From NCBI RefSeq assembly GCF_024436065.1, contig NZ_JANFNS010000009.1:1-57347 (forward strand): a stretch of DNA of 57,347 nucleotides, written 5' to 3'. The notes below the pieces were generated by a model. It was not told the origin of the DNA, searched no databases, and saw only the letters and a list, made by a program, of their open reading frames with translations. Origin of the DNA: Saccharibacillus sp. JS10 (GTDB lineage Bacteria > Bacillota > Bacilli > Paenibacillales > Paenibacillaceae). This document shows, in pieces, positions 40,526-49,354 of the stretch. A program made the position numbers and the translations under genes. Numbering within the stretch: position 1 is the first letter of the stretch; each line of letters opens with the position of its first letter.

Positions 40526-40717
40526 TTAAATTATCGCTTCAATCGCATAGGAGAGTCCAATGTCGATTACCCAAAAGAATACAGCCATCACAACAATAGT
40601 GCCCAAGACCACAAGCGTGTAATTGGTCAGTTCTTTGCGATTGGGCCAGCGAACCTTTTTAAGTTCAGCCCAGCTTTCGGAGAAAAAGGAAAACATAGAC
40701 TTGAAGCTTTTTTTCAC
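40526..40717 (-). CDS. secE: Preprotein translocase subunit SecE
   Basis: SecE stabilises SecY in the membrane. The 63-residue Gram-positive form has an amphipathic region with ELKKVRWPNRKELTNYT near 18-34 and a single membrane segment (VVLGTIVVMAVFFWVIDIGL, about 36-55). Translation starts at GTG 40717 behind GGAGGTG. It lies 21 nt after rpmG. Confidence 0.97.
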   Translation of the reverse strand: MKKSFKSMFSFFSESWAELKKVRWPNRKELTNYTLVVLGTIVVMAVFFWVIDIGLSYAIEAII

Positions 40718-40738
40718 GCCTACGACACCTCCAACTAA

Positions 40739-40888
40739 CTATCTGGTTTCGCGATGAGGAGTTTGCGAGTTACAATACTTGCAATACTTCTTCATCTCCA
40801 TGCGGTCAGGGTGATTACGTTTGTTTTTCATCGTTGTATAGTTGCGTTGTTTGCATTGCGTACACGCCAACGTGATAATAACCCGCAT
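40739..40888 (-). CDS. rpmG: 50S ribosomal protein L33, zinc-binding form
   Basis: This 49-residue protein ([19 protein letters not shown] at the start) carries Cys9-X2-Cys12 and Cys36-X2-Cys39, the zinc-binding C+ version of L33. A zinc-free paralogue is often encoded elsewhere in Bacillales. The ATG at 40888 follows GGGAGGTG. It is the first gene of rpmG-secE-nusG-rplK-rplA, directly behind a strong promoter and a short leader with a 22-bp palindrome. Confidence 0.96.
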   Translation of the reverse strand: MRVIITLACTQCKQRNYTTMKNKRNHPDRMEMKKYCKYCNSQTPHRETR

Positions 40889-40939
40889 AGAATTACACCT
40901 CCCGAAGATATTCTTCAGTGAAGAAGAACTCGTATTGAG

Positions 40940-40961
40940 CCTAAAATCATGATTTTAGGCC
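40940..40961. repeat. 22-bp perfect palindrome in the rpmG leader
   Basis: GCCTAAAATCA is followed immediately by its reverse complement. It begins about 12 nt downstream of the -10 of the rpmG promoter, so it covers the first transcribed bases and is either a 5' protective hairpin or a DNA operator. Confidence 0.85.
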
Positions 40962-40972
40962 TACCTAAAACA

Positions 40973-41001
40973 CTCTAGCATAGCTGGTATAGACTGTCAA
41001 C
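40973..41001 (-). promoter_or_regulatory. Promoter of rpmG-secE-nusG-rplK-rplA
   Basis: TTGACA (-35, 40996-41001) and TAGAGT (-10, 40973-40978) with 17-nt spacing on the minus strand. It lies 49 nt after the sigH terminator hairpin. Confidence 0.85.
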
Positions 41002-41049
41002 GAAAAACGTTGAGCTGACGCGCTTTTTTATTGCATTTGTAAAAGACAG

Positions 41050-41076
41050 AAAAAAGACCCCGTTTCCGGAGTCTTT
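41050..41076 (-). terminator. Terminator of sigH
   Basis: AAGACTCC pairs with GGGGTCTT (one G-T pair) and is followed by six T residues on the minus strand. It lies about 65 nt after the sigH stop. Confidence 0.85.
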
Positions 41077-41140
41077 GGCTTATATCTGTTATTTTCAAAA
41101 AGAACGATTACTCTTATGTAACGGAGTCACAGTCGTCTTT

Positions 41141-41788
41141 TCAAATCTGATCCCGAAGTTCCAAATACCGCTCCAACTTACGCTTGACCCGTTGCAGAGC
41201 GTTATCGATTGATTTGACATGACGCTGCAAATCGACTGCGATTTCTTGATACGAACGTCCGTCTAAATACAACATCAACACTTGCCGTTCCAGTTCACTC
41301 AAAATCTCCGACATCTTATCTTCCAAACCACTGAACTCTTCGCGATTAATGACCAGCTCTTCCGGATCGGAAGCTTGCGATACACAAATCACATCAAGTA
41401 ACGTACGGTCTGAATCTTCTTCGTAGATAGGCTTATCAAGCGACACGTAAGAATTAAGCGGAATATGCTTCTGTCTGGTTGCGGTCTTGATCGCCGTAAT
41501 AATCTGACGAGTGATGCATAGTTCGGCGAACGCCTTAAACGAAGACAACTTATCGCCTCGGAAATCTCGAATCGCTTTGTACAAACCGATCATGCCTTCT
41601 TGGATGATGTCTTCGCGATCCGCTCCAATAAGAAAATAAGAACGAGCTTTGGCACGGACAAAGTTCCGATACTTATTGATCAGATATTCCAATGCTTCGC
41701 TATCGCTGACACGAACTGCTTCCACAAGTTCTTCATCGCTCTGGAAATCGTAAGGTGAAACGACAATTTCTTTGAGATCTACACTCAC
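41141..41788 (-). CDS. sigH: RNA polymerase sigma-H factor
   Basis: SigH directs early stationary-phase and sporulation genes, including spo0A and spo0F in B. subtilis. The 215-residue product has region 2 (YRNFVRAKARSYFLIGADRE and DIIQEGMIGLYKAIRDF, about 39-75) and region 4 (SYQEIAVDLQRHVKSIDNALQ), nearly identical to B. subtilis SigH. The likely start is GTG 41788, six nt behind GGAGGGA; the TTG two codons earlier is too close to it. It has its own promoter and terminator, separate from the yacP operon. Confidence 0.97.
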   Translation of the reverse strand: MSVDLKEIVVSPYDFQSDEELVEAVRVSDSEALEYLINKYRNFVRAKARSYFLIGADREDIIQEGMIGLYKAIRDFRGDKLSSFKAFAELCITRQIITAIKTATRQKHIPLNSYVSLDKPIYEEDSDRTLLDVICVSQASDPEELVINREEFSGLEDKMSEILSELERQVLMLYLDGRSYQEIAVDLQRHVKSIDNALQRVKRKLERYLELRDQI

Positions 41789-41843
41789 CAGCAATCCCTC
41801 CGGCCGCGGCGCAAGTTACGAGCCTGTTGTAAAAGTTAGCCCA

Positions 41844-41873
41844 AGTATATATTATGTCACCTTACACCGTCAA
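41844..41873 (-). promoter_or_regulatory. Sigma-A-like promoter of sigH
   Basis: TTGACG (-35, 41868-41873) and TATACT (-10, 41844-41849) with 18-nt spacing on the minus strand. A second TATAAT at about 41880 lacks a good -35. In B. subtilis the sigH promoter is repressed by AbrB; the surrounding A/T-rich sequence would allow this, but no site can be defined by eye. Confidence 0.65.
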
Positions 41874-41970
41874 CCGAATTATATCCAAAAAAGGGATGCT
41901 GTTACGAATCGATCGCTTTTGTATAACCAGTTAAAAGAAAACGTTTACTTTTTTGCCACATGAATAAGCT

Positions 41971-42492
41971 TTATTGTCGGCGCCAACGTTCAAACGTTCG
42001 AAGTTGTTCTGGCGTTAATTTGCCGTCGATTGTATTGCGACCTCCGCGTTGTACTTGCTCGGCTATCCGTTTGCTGATCTCTCGTTCGCTTTGTTCCACT
42101 TCAACCAAAAGTTCAAGTGCAGGGACCCGAAGCGCCCCTTGGGCAAAAGCTACGCTTTGTTCAACGAAGTCGCTGGTTGCCACGTACACGCGCCGACGCT
42201 TGCCGCCCAATTGACCCGCAAAACGCTCAATCACTTCGTCTGCCGTTTCTTTTTCTTTCGTAAAATAAATCTCGACTCCGCTTTGCTCGAACGATTTCCC
42301 TTTACCGGGAACCCGGTACGCATCGAATACCGCGATTACCCGCCGTCCTGTGAACGCTTGGTAATCTGCCAAACGTTCCAGTAATCGATCGCGAGCTTCA
42401 TTCATATCCAATTGCGAAAGCGACGCAAGTTCCGGCCAAGCTCCGATCATGTTGTATCCGTCTACCAGAAGCACATCCCGCAAATCGGCCAT
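41971..42492 (-). CDS. rae1: NYN-domain ribosome-associated endoribonuclease (Rae1/YacP)
   Basis: The 173-residue protein has a PIN-like NYN fold with LLVDGYNMI (near 8-16) supplying the first catalytic Asp and further acidic residues in FDAYRVP and ATSDFVEQ. B. subtilis Rae1 cleaves mRNAs in the ribosomal A site. The ATG at 42492 lies 9 nt after the rlmB stop, in the conserved cysS-mrnC-rlmB-yacP order. Only activity of the homologue is known; no substrate is predicted here. Confidence 0.93.
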   Translation of the reverse strand: MADLRDVLLVDGYNMIGAWPELASLSQLDMNEARDRLLERLADYQAFTGRRVIAVFDAYRVPGKGKSFEQSGVEIYFTKEKETADEVIERFAGQLGGKRRRVYVATSDFVEQSVAFAQGALRVPALELLVEVEQSEREISKRIAEQVQRGGRNTIDGKLTPEQLRTFERWRRQ

Positions 42493-42501
42493 CGCGCAAC
42501 T

Positions 42502-43248
42502 CTACTTTCTGCCGCTGCGCTGGCGCAGCACTTCATACATAACGACTCCTGCCGCTACGGAAGCATTAAGTGAATTGATTTTTCCTTGCATCGGAAGTTT
42601 GATCAATACATCGCATTTTTCACGAACCAGACGTCCCATACCTTCGCCTTCGTTTCCGATCACAAGCGCAAGCGGTCCTTTGAACACGTCGGTATCGTAG
42701 ATTTCACCTTCGGCGCGCACGTCTGTACCTGCAATCCATACGCCAGCTTCTTTTAACTTTTCCATCGTTTGTGCCAAATTCGTAACGCGCGCTACCGGGA
42801 CATACTCTGCCGCTCCAGCACTTGTTTTCGACACGGTTGCATTGACCTGCGCAGAACGGCGCTTCGGAATAATCACACCGTGTACGCCTGTGCAGTCTGC
42901 GGTACGCAAGATTGAACCCAAGTTATGCGGATCTTCAATCTCATCCAAAATAATCAAAAACGGATCTTCGTCTTTTGCTGCGGCTGCCGCAAGCAAATCT
43001 TCAACTTCCGCATAGACAAAAGGTGCAGCTTGAGCGACAACGCCTTGATGTTGAATTCCCGGCACCATTGTATCGAGTTTACGTTTGTCTGCTGTCTGTA
43101 CGATGACGCCTCTGTTTTTGGCTTCATTCAGAATCGGCTGCATTTGTTTTTGCTGCGTGCCTTCCGCAATCCAAATTTTATTAATACTTCTTCCGGCTTT
43201 CAGCGCTTCGGTGACCGAATGCTTACCGGCAATCAATTCTTCTTCCAT
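42502..43248 (-). CDS. rlmB: 23S rRNA (guanosine-2'-O)-methyltransferase RlmB-type
   Basis: This SPOUT-family enzyme methylates a ribose in 23S rRNA (Gm2251 in E. coli). The 248-residue product has an N-terminal substrate-binding domain (IAGKHSVTEALKAGRSINKI) and the SPOUT motifs ILDEIEDPHNLGSILRTAD near 99-117, VIGNEGEGMGRLV near 196-208 and LPMQGKINSLNASVAAGV near 217-234. It follows mrnC by 45 nt. Confidence 0.95.
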   Translation of the reverse strand: MEEELIAGKHSVTEALKAGRSINKIWIAEGTQQKQMQPILNEAKNRGVIVQTADKRKLDTMVPGIQHQGVVAQAAPFVYAEVEDLLAAAAAKDEDPFLIILDEIEDPHNLGSILRTADCTGVHGVIIPKRRSAQVNATVSKTSAGAAEYVPVARVTNLAQTMEKLKEAGVWIAGTDVRAEGEIYDTDVFKGPLALVIGNEGEGMGRLVREKCDVLIKLPMQGKINSLNASVAAGVVMYEVLRQRSGRK

Positions 43249-43293
43249 TGGATAACTCCCTTTCTCCTTGCAATCCTTGATTGAATCTTTTAT

Positions 43294-43761
43294 TTATTCT
43301 GGTTTGGGTTGTTCGTTGTCTTCGGGTTGCAGTCCTTGATGAATCAATTCTTCCAACCGTGACATTTTGCCGCTGTAATATAAGTACCCAACTAAACACT
43401 CTAATGCTGTCGCATGTCGATAATCCATCACATCTGCATTTTTGGGTACAGAACCGGACTTCGCATTTCGTCCGCGGCGAACGATATCGGCTTCTTCTTC
43501 TGTGAGCAGCGATTCCCACCGAAACAGCATTTTAGCTTGCGCACCTGCCGAGACCAACTTCGTCGCTTCACGATGCAAATAATGAGGTCTTAAGTTAGCA
43601 TGCCCGATTAAATATTGACGGATTGCCACTTCAAAAATCGCGTCTCCGATATAGGCAAGAACGAGTGGCGGCAACAGCCCCGGAGGCTTGGACGGTGGAT
43701 AATCGAAAAATAATGGGCTTATTTTCGGTTCCAATTGACCTTCTTGTTCGTGTTCGGTCAT
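43294..43761 (-). CDS. mrnC: Mini-ribonuclease III
   Basis: Mini-III removes the double-stranded ends of 23S rRNA precursors in Bacillales. The 155-residue product consists of one RNase III catalytic domain without a dsRNA-binding domain. The signature LAYIGDAIFEVAIRQYL lies near 34-50 and the second acidic site ALECLVGYLYYSG near 119-131. The ATG at 43761 is one nt from the cysS stop, so translation is probably coupled. Confidence 0.95.
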   Translation of the reverse strand: MTEHEQEGQLEPKISPLFFDYPPSKPPGLLPPLVLAYIGDAIFEVAIRQYLIGHANLRPHYLHREATKLVSAGAQAKMLFRWESLLTEEEADIVRRGRNAKSGSVPKNADVMDYRHATALECLVGYLYYSGKMSRLEELIHQGLQPEDNEQPKPE

Positions 43762-43762
43762 C

Positions 43763-45166
43763 TTATTTTCTCCGCCATCTCATGCCTTGCTGCGTATCTT
43801 CAAGTACGATGCCGCGCTCTGCCAGCAGATCACGAATTTCATCGGAGCGACTCCAATTTTTTTGTTTACGGGCTTCGACGCGTTCGGCGATCAATGCTTC
43901 GACTTCTTCATCAAGCAATTCCGTACCCGGCTCGCTTGCAACGCGCAGCACTTTATTCATTTTACGGAATGTGTCTAACAAAGCTTGCAAGTCCGCTTTA
44001 ATCACGACTTCTTCACGGAGTACAAGGTTCGCTTCGTTCACCCATTCAAAAATAGCGGTCACCGCATCCGGTGTATTGAAGTCATCGTCCATTTTTGCAT
44101 AAAAGTCTTGAAGAACGGTATCCAGCTTCGTATTCAGCTCGGCATTGACTTGACCGTTACCTTCTGTTGCCGCCCCGAGGCGGTGGTGAATCGAAGCTAA
44201 CGCATTTTCTACGCGCTCTACGCTATTAAGTGCTTGCTGCATATTGTCTGCGCTGAAATTAAGCGGGTTGCGATAGTGTGTTGACAATACGAAATAACGC
44301 AGCGCTTCTTTTTTGTATCGTTTACGCAAGTCTTGAACCGTAATCCCGTTTCCGAGCGACTTGGACATTTTTTCATTATCGATATTGACGTAACCGTTGT
44401 GCATCCAGTAGTTGGAGAGCGCATGACCGCTCAAAGATTCCGATTGCGCAATCTCGCATTCATGGTGCGGGAACTGCAAATCTTGTCCGCCGCCGTGAAT
44501 ATCCAGTGTATCGCCAAGGTAACGACGCGCCATCGCCGAGCATTCGATATGCCAGCCCGGGCGTCCGGGTCCCCAAGGGCTTTCCCAAAAAATCTCGCCC
44601 GGTTTTGCGCCTTTCCAGAGCACAAAGTCTTCCTGGCTTTCTTTACGCGCATCGACTTCGATCCGGATTCCGAATTGAAGTTGTTCCAAGTTTTGACGCG
44701 ACAATTTTCCGTAAGGCTCAAAACTCGAAGTCCGGAAATAAACATCGCCGCTGCTTGGATAAGCATGACCACGATCCACCAGCTCACCGATAAACGATAC
44801 AATATCGTCCATGTTTTCCGTTACGCGAGGATTTAAAGTTGCCTTTTCAACACCGAGACCTTCCAAGTCTTCATAATACGCTTCGATAAACTTTTCTGCG
44901 ACTTCAGGCACGGTCGTATTCATCGCTTCCGCTTTACGGATCAATTTGTCGTCGACATCGGTAAAGTTCACGACGTAGTTGACCTCATATCCGCGATCTT
45001 CCAAATAAGCTCTTACCACGTCAAAAAAGATCACGGGACGCGCGTTACCGATATGGATGTAGTCGTATACGGTTGGACCGCACACATACATATTCACTTT
45101 GTCCGGGGTTACCGGTACAAACTTTTCTTTTTCTCTTGTCATCGTATTATAAATTTGTAACGTCAT
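43763..45166 (-). CDS. cysS: Cysteinyl-tRNA synthetase
   Basis: The enzyme charges tRNA-Cys. The 467-residue class I synthetase has HIGNARP (HIGH-type, near 35-41), zinc ligands in YVCGPTVYD, ECSAMAR and HHECEIA, and KMSKSLGN (KMSKS, near 266-273). The start is ATG 45166, nine nt behind GAGAGGA; the ATG three codons upstream abuts that site. It follows cysE by 30 nt and shares its T-box control. Confidence 0.98.
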   Translation of the reverse strand: MTLQIYNTMTREKEKFVPVTPDKVNMYVCGPTVYDYIHIGNARPVIFFDVVRAYLEDRGYEVNYVVNFTDVDDKLIRKAEAMNTTVPEVAEKFIEAYYEDLEGLGVEKATLNPRVTENMDDIVSFIGELVDRGHAYPSSGDVYFRTSSFEPYGKLSRQNLEQLQFGIRIEVDARKESQEDFVLWKGAKPGEIFWESPWGPGRPGWHIECSAMARRYLGDTLDIHGGGQDLQFPHHECEIAQSESLSGHALSNYWMHNGYVNIDNEKMSKSLGNGITVQDLRKRYKKEALRYFVLSTHYRNPLNFSADNMQQALNSVERVENALASIHHRLGAATEGNGQVNAELNTKLDTVLQDFYAKMDDDFNTPDAVTAIFEWVNEANLVLREEVVIKADLQALLDTFRKMNKVLRVASEPGTELLDEEVEALIAERVEARKQKNWSRSDEIRDLLAERGIVLEDTQQGMRWRRK

Positions 45167-45196
45167 TTTCCACATTCCTCTCTCATACTTACCGTT

Positions 45197-45874
45197 TTAA
45201 TTCTGTTCTCGATTTTTTACCGCACGCGGCGTATAAGGCTCAGCCTCTTGACGCACTTTATCCAATTCTTGCTGAAGCTCGCCAATTTGGCGCCGCAATT
45301 CGCAAATCGCATCGTGGGACGGATCCGGCATCTGATGACTTAAACGATCCACTTTGCGACCATGTTGTCTAACAATCTGCCCCGGAATTCCGACAACTGT
45401 ACTATTGGGTGGTACTTCTTTGAGAACAACCGAGTTAGAACCGATATTGCTCTGATCTCCTACGGTGATTGAACCGAGCACTTTGGCTCCCGAACCGATC
45501 ACTACATTGTTACCGATCGTCGGATGTCTTTTCCCTTTTTCTTTACCCGTACCGCCGAGTGTCACACCCTGATACACGACGACATCATCGCCGATTTCGC
45601 AAGTCTCGCCAATTACGATGCCCATACCATGATCGATAAACAAGCGGTTGCCGATTTTCGCACCTGGATGAATTTCGATACCGGTAAAAAAGCGACCGAC
45701 TTGCGATACAATTCTCGCGAGTGTAAAACGCCGCCATGTATATAGCTTATGTGCAACCCGATGCGCCCAAATCGCGTGTAAGCCCGAATAGGTAAATACG
45801 ACTTCAAACAAACTTCTTGCTGCCGGATCGTTGTCGAATACCGCCCGGATATCGGACTTCATCGATTTGAACAT
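45197..45874 (-). CDS. cysE: Serine O-acetyltransferase
   Basis: CysE makes O-acetylserine, the carbon acceptor for cysteine synthesis. The 225-residue short Gram-positive form has left-handed beta-helix hexapeptides with the catalytic DHGMGIVIGETCEIGDDV near 93-110 and GGTGKEKGKRHPTIGNNVVI. The C-terminal extension past residue 185 is coiled-coil-like and variable. It is the first gene of cysE-cysS-mrnC-rlmB-yacP, behind a cysteine T-box. It links to cysH-sat at the other end of the window in one pathway. Confidence 0.97.
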   Translation of the reverse strand: MFKSMKSDIRAVFDNDPAARSLFEVVFTYSGLHAIWAHRVAHKLYTWRRFTLARIVSQVGRFFTGIEIHPGAKIGNRLFIDHGMGIVIGETCEIGDDVVVYQGVTLGGTGKEKGKRHPTIGNNVVIGSGAKVLGSITVGDQSNIGSNSVVLKEVPPNSTVVGIPGQIVRQHGRKVDRLSHQMPDPSHDAICELRRQIGELQQELDKVRQEAEPYTPRAVKNREQN

Positions 45875-45903
45875 CGCTCTTCCTCGCTTCCATTGCCCAA
45901 AAT

Positions 45904-45943
45904 AAAAAACGCCTCTGCAGCATGATTATGCTACAGAGGCGTT
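45904..45943 (-). terminator. T-box terminator hairpin
   Basis: AACGCCTCTGTAGCAT pairs with ATGCTGCAGAGGCGTT (one T-G pair and a short loop) and is followed by TTTTTTATT on the minus strand. The 5' arm abuts the T-box bulge sequence, as expected for mutually exclusive terminator and antiterminator. Confidence 0.9.
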
Positions 45944-46234
45944 CGACCGCGGTTCCACTCTGCTTGAATCCTCTATGATCGAGAACTCATCTTATTCCAG
46001 CCCGTAACGTGGACGAATCGGTATACACTAGCTTCAACTCACAAATTGAAGTTCGAATATACAGCTCCCAGGTGCATTTCCATCTGCCGATCCGGACGAC
46101 TTCCAGCTCCCGATCTCCGCTTAGATACGCGTGTGATCTTCGGCCGTCCTCTCTGAAGGTTCGGTGTACGATGTACTTCTCCCGTTCTTCGCTATAGAAA
46201 TATTCAATTGATGAATGGTTAAGATAGATCTTGT
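45904..46234 (-). promoter_or_regulatory. T-box riboswitch, tRNA-Cys specific, upstream of cysE-cysS
   Basis: The minus strand has the T-box core AGAGTGGAACCGCGG at about 45947-45961, the AGTA-type bend (GAGAAGTAC, near 46172-46180), a GA-rich stem I motif (CAGAGAGGAC) and a specifier segment GAAATGCACC with a TGC cysteine codon at 46076-46074. Uncharged tRNA-Cys pairs with the codon and with the T-box bulge to stabilise the antiterminator. The T-box, its promoter and the terminator explain the whole gap between gltX and cysE. Confidence 0.92.
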
Positions 46235-46240
46235 TTAGCC

Positions 46241-46269
46241 ATTATAAACGAATCTATAGGGTCTGACAA
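46241..46269 (-). promoter_or_regulatory. Promoter of the cysE-cysS T-box operon
   Basis: TTGTCA (-35, 46264-46269) and a perfect TATAAT (-10, 46241-46246) with 17-nt spacing on the minus strand. It starts about 26 nt after the gltX stop, so cysE-cysS can be expressed separately from gltX. Confidence 0.8.
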
Positions 46270-46294
46270 TGATTTGTAACCTCGTTACTACTTC

Positions 46295-47752
46295 TTAAGC
46301 AGTCTGAGCTTGAAGACGTTCGATGACCGTTTCTTTGCCCAGCAAATAAATCGTTTGGTTCAGATCGCGCCCGTGCATTTGACCTGTCAACGCTACGCGG
46401 ATCGGCATAAACAATTGTTTGCCTTTGATCCCGTTTTCTTTTTGCACTTCTTTGATCAGCGCTGCCATACGTTCCGGCGAGAACTCGTCGGATGCTTCGA
46501 TTTTCGCAAGTAACGCGGACAAAGCGACTGGTGCTTTTTCGTCGGCAAGTACCGCACGTTCTTCTTCGCCGAATTCGATATCTTTGCGGAAGAACATTTC
46601 GGATAGGTTCACGATATCGGAAGCGGCATTCATTTGCTCTTGATAAAGTGCCACTAAACGCTGCGCCCAATCTTGCTGAGCAGCATCCAACGTTTGCGGA
46701 AGCAGACCTGCTTTTTGCAAATGAGGAATCGCAAGTTCCGAAATCCGAAGCGGGTCCGCTTGCTTAATATAGTAGTTGTCGATATGCGCCAACTTGTTCG
46801 GATCGAATACCGCCGGGCTTTTCGACAACCGATTCGCGTTGAAGATCGAAATCAATTCTTCGCGGGTGAACATTTCTTCTTCACCTTCCGGCGACCAACC
46901 GAGCAAAGCAATAAAGTTAAACAAAGCTTCCGGCAAATAACCCAGTTCTTCATACTGCGAAATAAATTGAATGATCGATTCGTTACGCTTACTCAGCTTT
47001 TTGTGATCATCGCCTACGATTAAAGTCATATGCCCAAAACGCGGTGGCTCAAAACCAAGCGCTTCATAGATCATCAATTGACGCGGCGTGTTGGAAATAT
47101 GGTCTTCTCCGCGCAGTACATGGCTGATCTTCATCAGATGATCGTCCAGCACAACCGCAAAATTGTAAGTCGGAATTCCGTCGCGTTTCACGATTACGAA
47201 ATCGCCTGTGTCTTCCGTTGTGAACGAAATTTCACCTTTGACCATATCGTCGAACGTATACGTTTTGTTTTCCGGCACACGGAAACGCACGCTCGGTACA
47301 CGACCTTCTTCCGCAAAAGCTTGGCGTTGTTCGTCCGTCAAGTTGCGGTGTTTACCCGAATAACGAGGCGTCTGACCGGCTGCCATCTGCTCTTCGCGTT
47401 CTTTTTCGAGTTCTTCTTCGGTGCAGTAGCACAAATAAGCCAACCCTTTGTCGAGCAGTTCTTGCCAATAGGTTTTGTAAATATCAAGACGCTCCGTTTG
47501 ACGGTAAGGTCCGTATTCGCCGCCTACGTCAATACTTTCGTCCCATTCGATGCCGAGCCATTTCATATAGTTCAATTGGCTTTCTTCGCCGCCTGCGACA
47601 TTGCGTTTCACGTCCGTATCTTCGATACGCACGATGAATTTACCACCTTGGCTGCGTGCGAATAAATAGTTGAATAAAGCGGTTCTCGCATTACCGATAT
47701 GCAAATGCCCGGTTGGGCTTGGTGCGTAACGTACCCGTACTTCTTGCGTCAT
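46295..47752 (-). CDS. gltX: Glutamyl-tRNA synthetase (probably non-discriminating)
   Basis: The enzyme charges tRNA-Glu and, in Bacillales, also misacylates tRNA-Gln for later amidation. The 485-residue class I protein has [20 protein letters not shown] near 10-29 (HIGH type) and KLSKRN near 254-259 (KMSKS type). The absence of glnS cannot be judged from this window. The ATG at 47752 lies 36 nt after the ispF stop. Confidence 0.97.
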   Translation of the reverse strand: MTQEVRVRYAPSPTGHLHIGNARTALFNYLFARSQGGKFIVRIEDTDVKRNVAGGEESQLNYMKWLGIEWDESIDVGGEYGPYRQTERLDIYKTYWQELLDKGLAYLCYCTEEELEKEREEQMAAGQTPRYSGKHRNLTDEQRQAFAEEGRVPSVRFRVPENKTYTFDDMVKGEISFTTEDTGDFVIVKRDGIPTYNFAVVLDDHLMKISHVLRGEDHISNTPRQLMIYEALGFEPPRFGHMTLIVGDDHKKLSKRNESIIQFISQYEELGYLPEALFNFIALLGWSPEGEEEMFTREELISIFNANRLSKSPAVFDPNKLAHIDNYYIKQADPLRISELAIPHLQKAGLLPQTLDAAQQDWAQRLVALYQEQMNAASDIVNLSEMFFRKDIEFGEEERAVLADEKAPVALSALLAKIEASDEFSPERMAALIKEVQKENGIKGKQLFMPIRVALTGQMHGRDLNQTIYLLGKETVIERLQAQTA

Positions 47753-47787
47753 GATTGTATTCCTCCCGTATCGTTTCTAAAACTCTT

Positions 47788-48276
47788 TCAAGATGATAGC
47801 ATACCCTTTGTCAAACAAACAACGGCTTGCGCTGCAATGCCTTCGCCCCGTCCCGTGAATCCAAGCCACTCGGTTGTCGTTGCTTTTACGTTGATTTGCG
47901 ATTCGTCCGCTCCTAATGTATTCGCGATAACCGTCACCATCTGCGGGATATAAGGCGCCATTTTCGGCTTTTGCGCAATGATCGTCGCATCCAGATTACC
48001 CAACGCATAACCGCGTTCTTGCACCATTTTCCATACTTGCTCCAGCAGCTTCACACTGTCTGCGTCTTTGAAAGCTTCATCTGTATCTGGAAAATGACGA
48101 CCGATATCCCCAAGCGCTAACGCCCCTAATATCGCATCGCTAATCGTATGCAGCAATACGTCGGCATCCGAATGACCGAGAAGCCCTTTTTCGTAAGGGA
48201 TGGTCACGCCGCCTATGATGCACGGTCTGCCTTCTACCAATTGATGCACATCAAATCCTTGTCCGATTCTAATCAT
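47788..48276 (-). CDS. ispF: 2-C-methyl-D-erythritol 2,4-cyclodiphosphate synthase
   Basis: IspF makes the cyclic diphosphate intermediate of the MEP isoprenoid pathway. The 162-residue product starts [17 protein letters not shown], with the zinc ligands in FDVHQ and [11 protein letters not shown] (Asp, His, His), and ends with the family motif. Its ATG at 48276 overlaps the ispD stop (ATGA), the strongest coupling in this operon. Confidence 0.98.
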   Translation of the reverse strand: MIRIGQGFDVHQLVEGRPCIIGGVTIPYEKGLLGHSDADVLLHTISDAILGALALGDIGRHFPDTDEAFKDADSVKLLEQVWKMVQERGYALGNLDATIIAQKPKMAPYIPQMVTVIANTLGADESQINVKATTTEWLGFTGRGEGIAAQAVVCLTKGMLSS

Positions 48277-48971
48277 GACTCCGCCTCCTTCCGATGAGTC
48301 TGAATCCAAAATTCCGCATAATTCAGATCTTCCGGTGTTGTGATTTTGATATTGGTATAACTTCCTTGAGCGACACTTACTGACGCGCCCAACCGTTCGA
48401 TCAGCATCGAATCATCGGTCCCTAGAAAATCGGCAGCAACTGCTTCTTTATGTGCGCGCAGTAGTTCTTCTGTTCGAAATCCTTGAGGTGTCTGAATCGC
48501 CCATAACGCGCTGCGATCCGGCGTATCGATAATCGTACGGTTCTCCACGACTTTGATCGTATCTTTGACAGGTACAGCCAGAACCGCCGCTCCGCTTCGC
48601 TGCATTTCTTCGTAACAAGCCAATATTTGCTCCTGTTGAATAAAAGGACGCACGCCGTCATGAACCATTACCCACGGTGAAGTCACATGCTTCAACCCTT
48701 CGTAGACCGAATGCTGACGTTCCGATCCTCCGGCTACGACAAGCTTCACAAGCGGGCACTCCGCATCTCGAATATATCGTTCACACCGCTCCACATCCGC
48801 TTCTCCCGTAACGACGATGATCTCCGCAGTCGCGCCAAATTGCCCGAACGCTTCGATCGACCGTAAAAATAACGGGCGCCCATCGAGTTCGAGAAACTGT
48901 TTGCTTTCTTTCGTCCCCATGCGCGAGCCTCTACCGGCTGCAACCACGATGACGCTTAAATTTCGTTCCAT
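48273..48971 (-). CDS. ispD: 2-C-methyl-D-erythritol 4-phosphate cytidylyltransferase
   Basis: IspD transfers CMP to methylerythritol phosphate, the third step of the MEP pathway. The 232-residue product has the nucleotide-binding [11 protein letters not shown] near 8-18 and [10 protein letters not shown] near 103-112. The ATG at 48971 has a modest upstream site. In B. subtilis yacL lies between disA and ispD; here there is instead a 383-nt non-coding gap. Confidence 0.97.
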   Translation of the reverse strand: MERNLSVIVVAAGRGSRMGTKESKQFLELDGRPLFLRSIEAFGQFGATAEIIVVTGEADVERCERYIRDAECPLVKLVVAGGSERQHSVYEGLKHVTSPWVMVHDGVRPFIQQEQILACYEEMQRSGAAVLAVPVKDTIKVVENRTIIDTPDRSALWAIQTPQGFRTEELLRAHKEAVAADFLGTDDSMLIERLGASVSVAQGSYTNIKITTPEDLNYAEFWIQTHRKEAES

Positions 48972-49021
48972 GACGTTAAGCCCCGCCTTTGTTGTCCGTT
49001 TCGCTATTTCCGCGTCGTTTC

Positions 49022-49050
49022 ATTATACTACAGCCCGCTACAAAAAGCGT
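49022..49050 (-). promoter_or_regulatory. Possible promoter of ispD-ispF-gltX
   Basis: A perfect TATAAT (49022-49027) lies about 51 nt upstream of ispD on the minus strand, but no hexamer at the right distance resembles TTGACA. It follows the disA terminator, which argues that a promoter must exist here. Confidence 0.35.
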
Positions 49051-49137
49051 CCTTTTGCTACGTACGTGGGCGCTGTGTAGTCGCTGCGTAGAGAATTCGT
49101 TCCGGTCGCGTGTTGAAATTGAGAAGCTCCACACAAA

Positions 49138-49168
49138 CCAAAAGCTCCTCGCGAAATGCGGGAGCTTG
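49138..49168 (-). terminator. Terminator of radA-disA
   Basis: AAGCTCC-CGC and GCG-A-GGAGCTT pair around ATTTC and are followed by TTTGGTTTG on the minus strand. It lies 187 nt after the disA stop, beyond the inverted repeat. Confidence 0.7.
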
Positions 49169-49238
49169 ATCAATCATTTGATCTCGATCTTGACGCTATT
49201 AATCTTTAAAAGGGTTGTTCCCCCAAACCCCCAGCGGA

Positions 49239-49337
49239 GTGATGTCGATTTGAGCGACTTTTGGCTTTGATTTCCTTCCCCGAATATTCCCCACCGAATC
49301 CAGAAATCAAAACAAGTGAAGCGAAAAGCGACATCAC
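49239..49337. repeat. 99-nt imperfect inverted repeat after disA
   Basis: Outer arms GTGATGTCG (49239-49247) and CGACATCAC (49329-49337) and inner arms TTTGATTTC (49266-49274) and GAAATCAAA (49303-49311) pair perfectly, separated by loosely paired stretches. The loop is C-rich. Next to it, CACGGAGCG occurs twice in tandem (about 49335-49353). No coding potential is seen. It may be a member of a dispersed repeat family, or the relic of the lost yacL locus. Confidence 0.65.
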
Positions 49338-49354
49338 GGAGCGTCACGGAGCGC

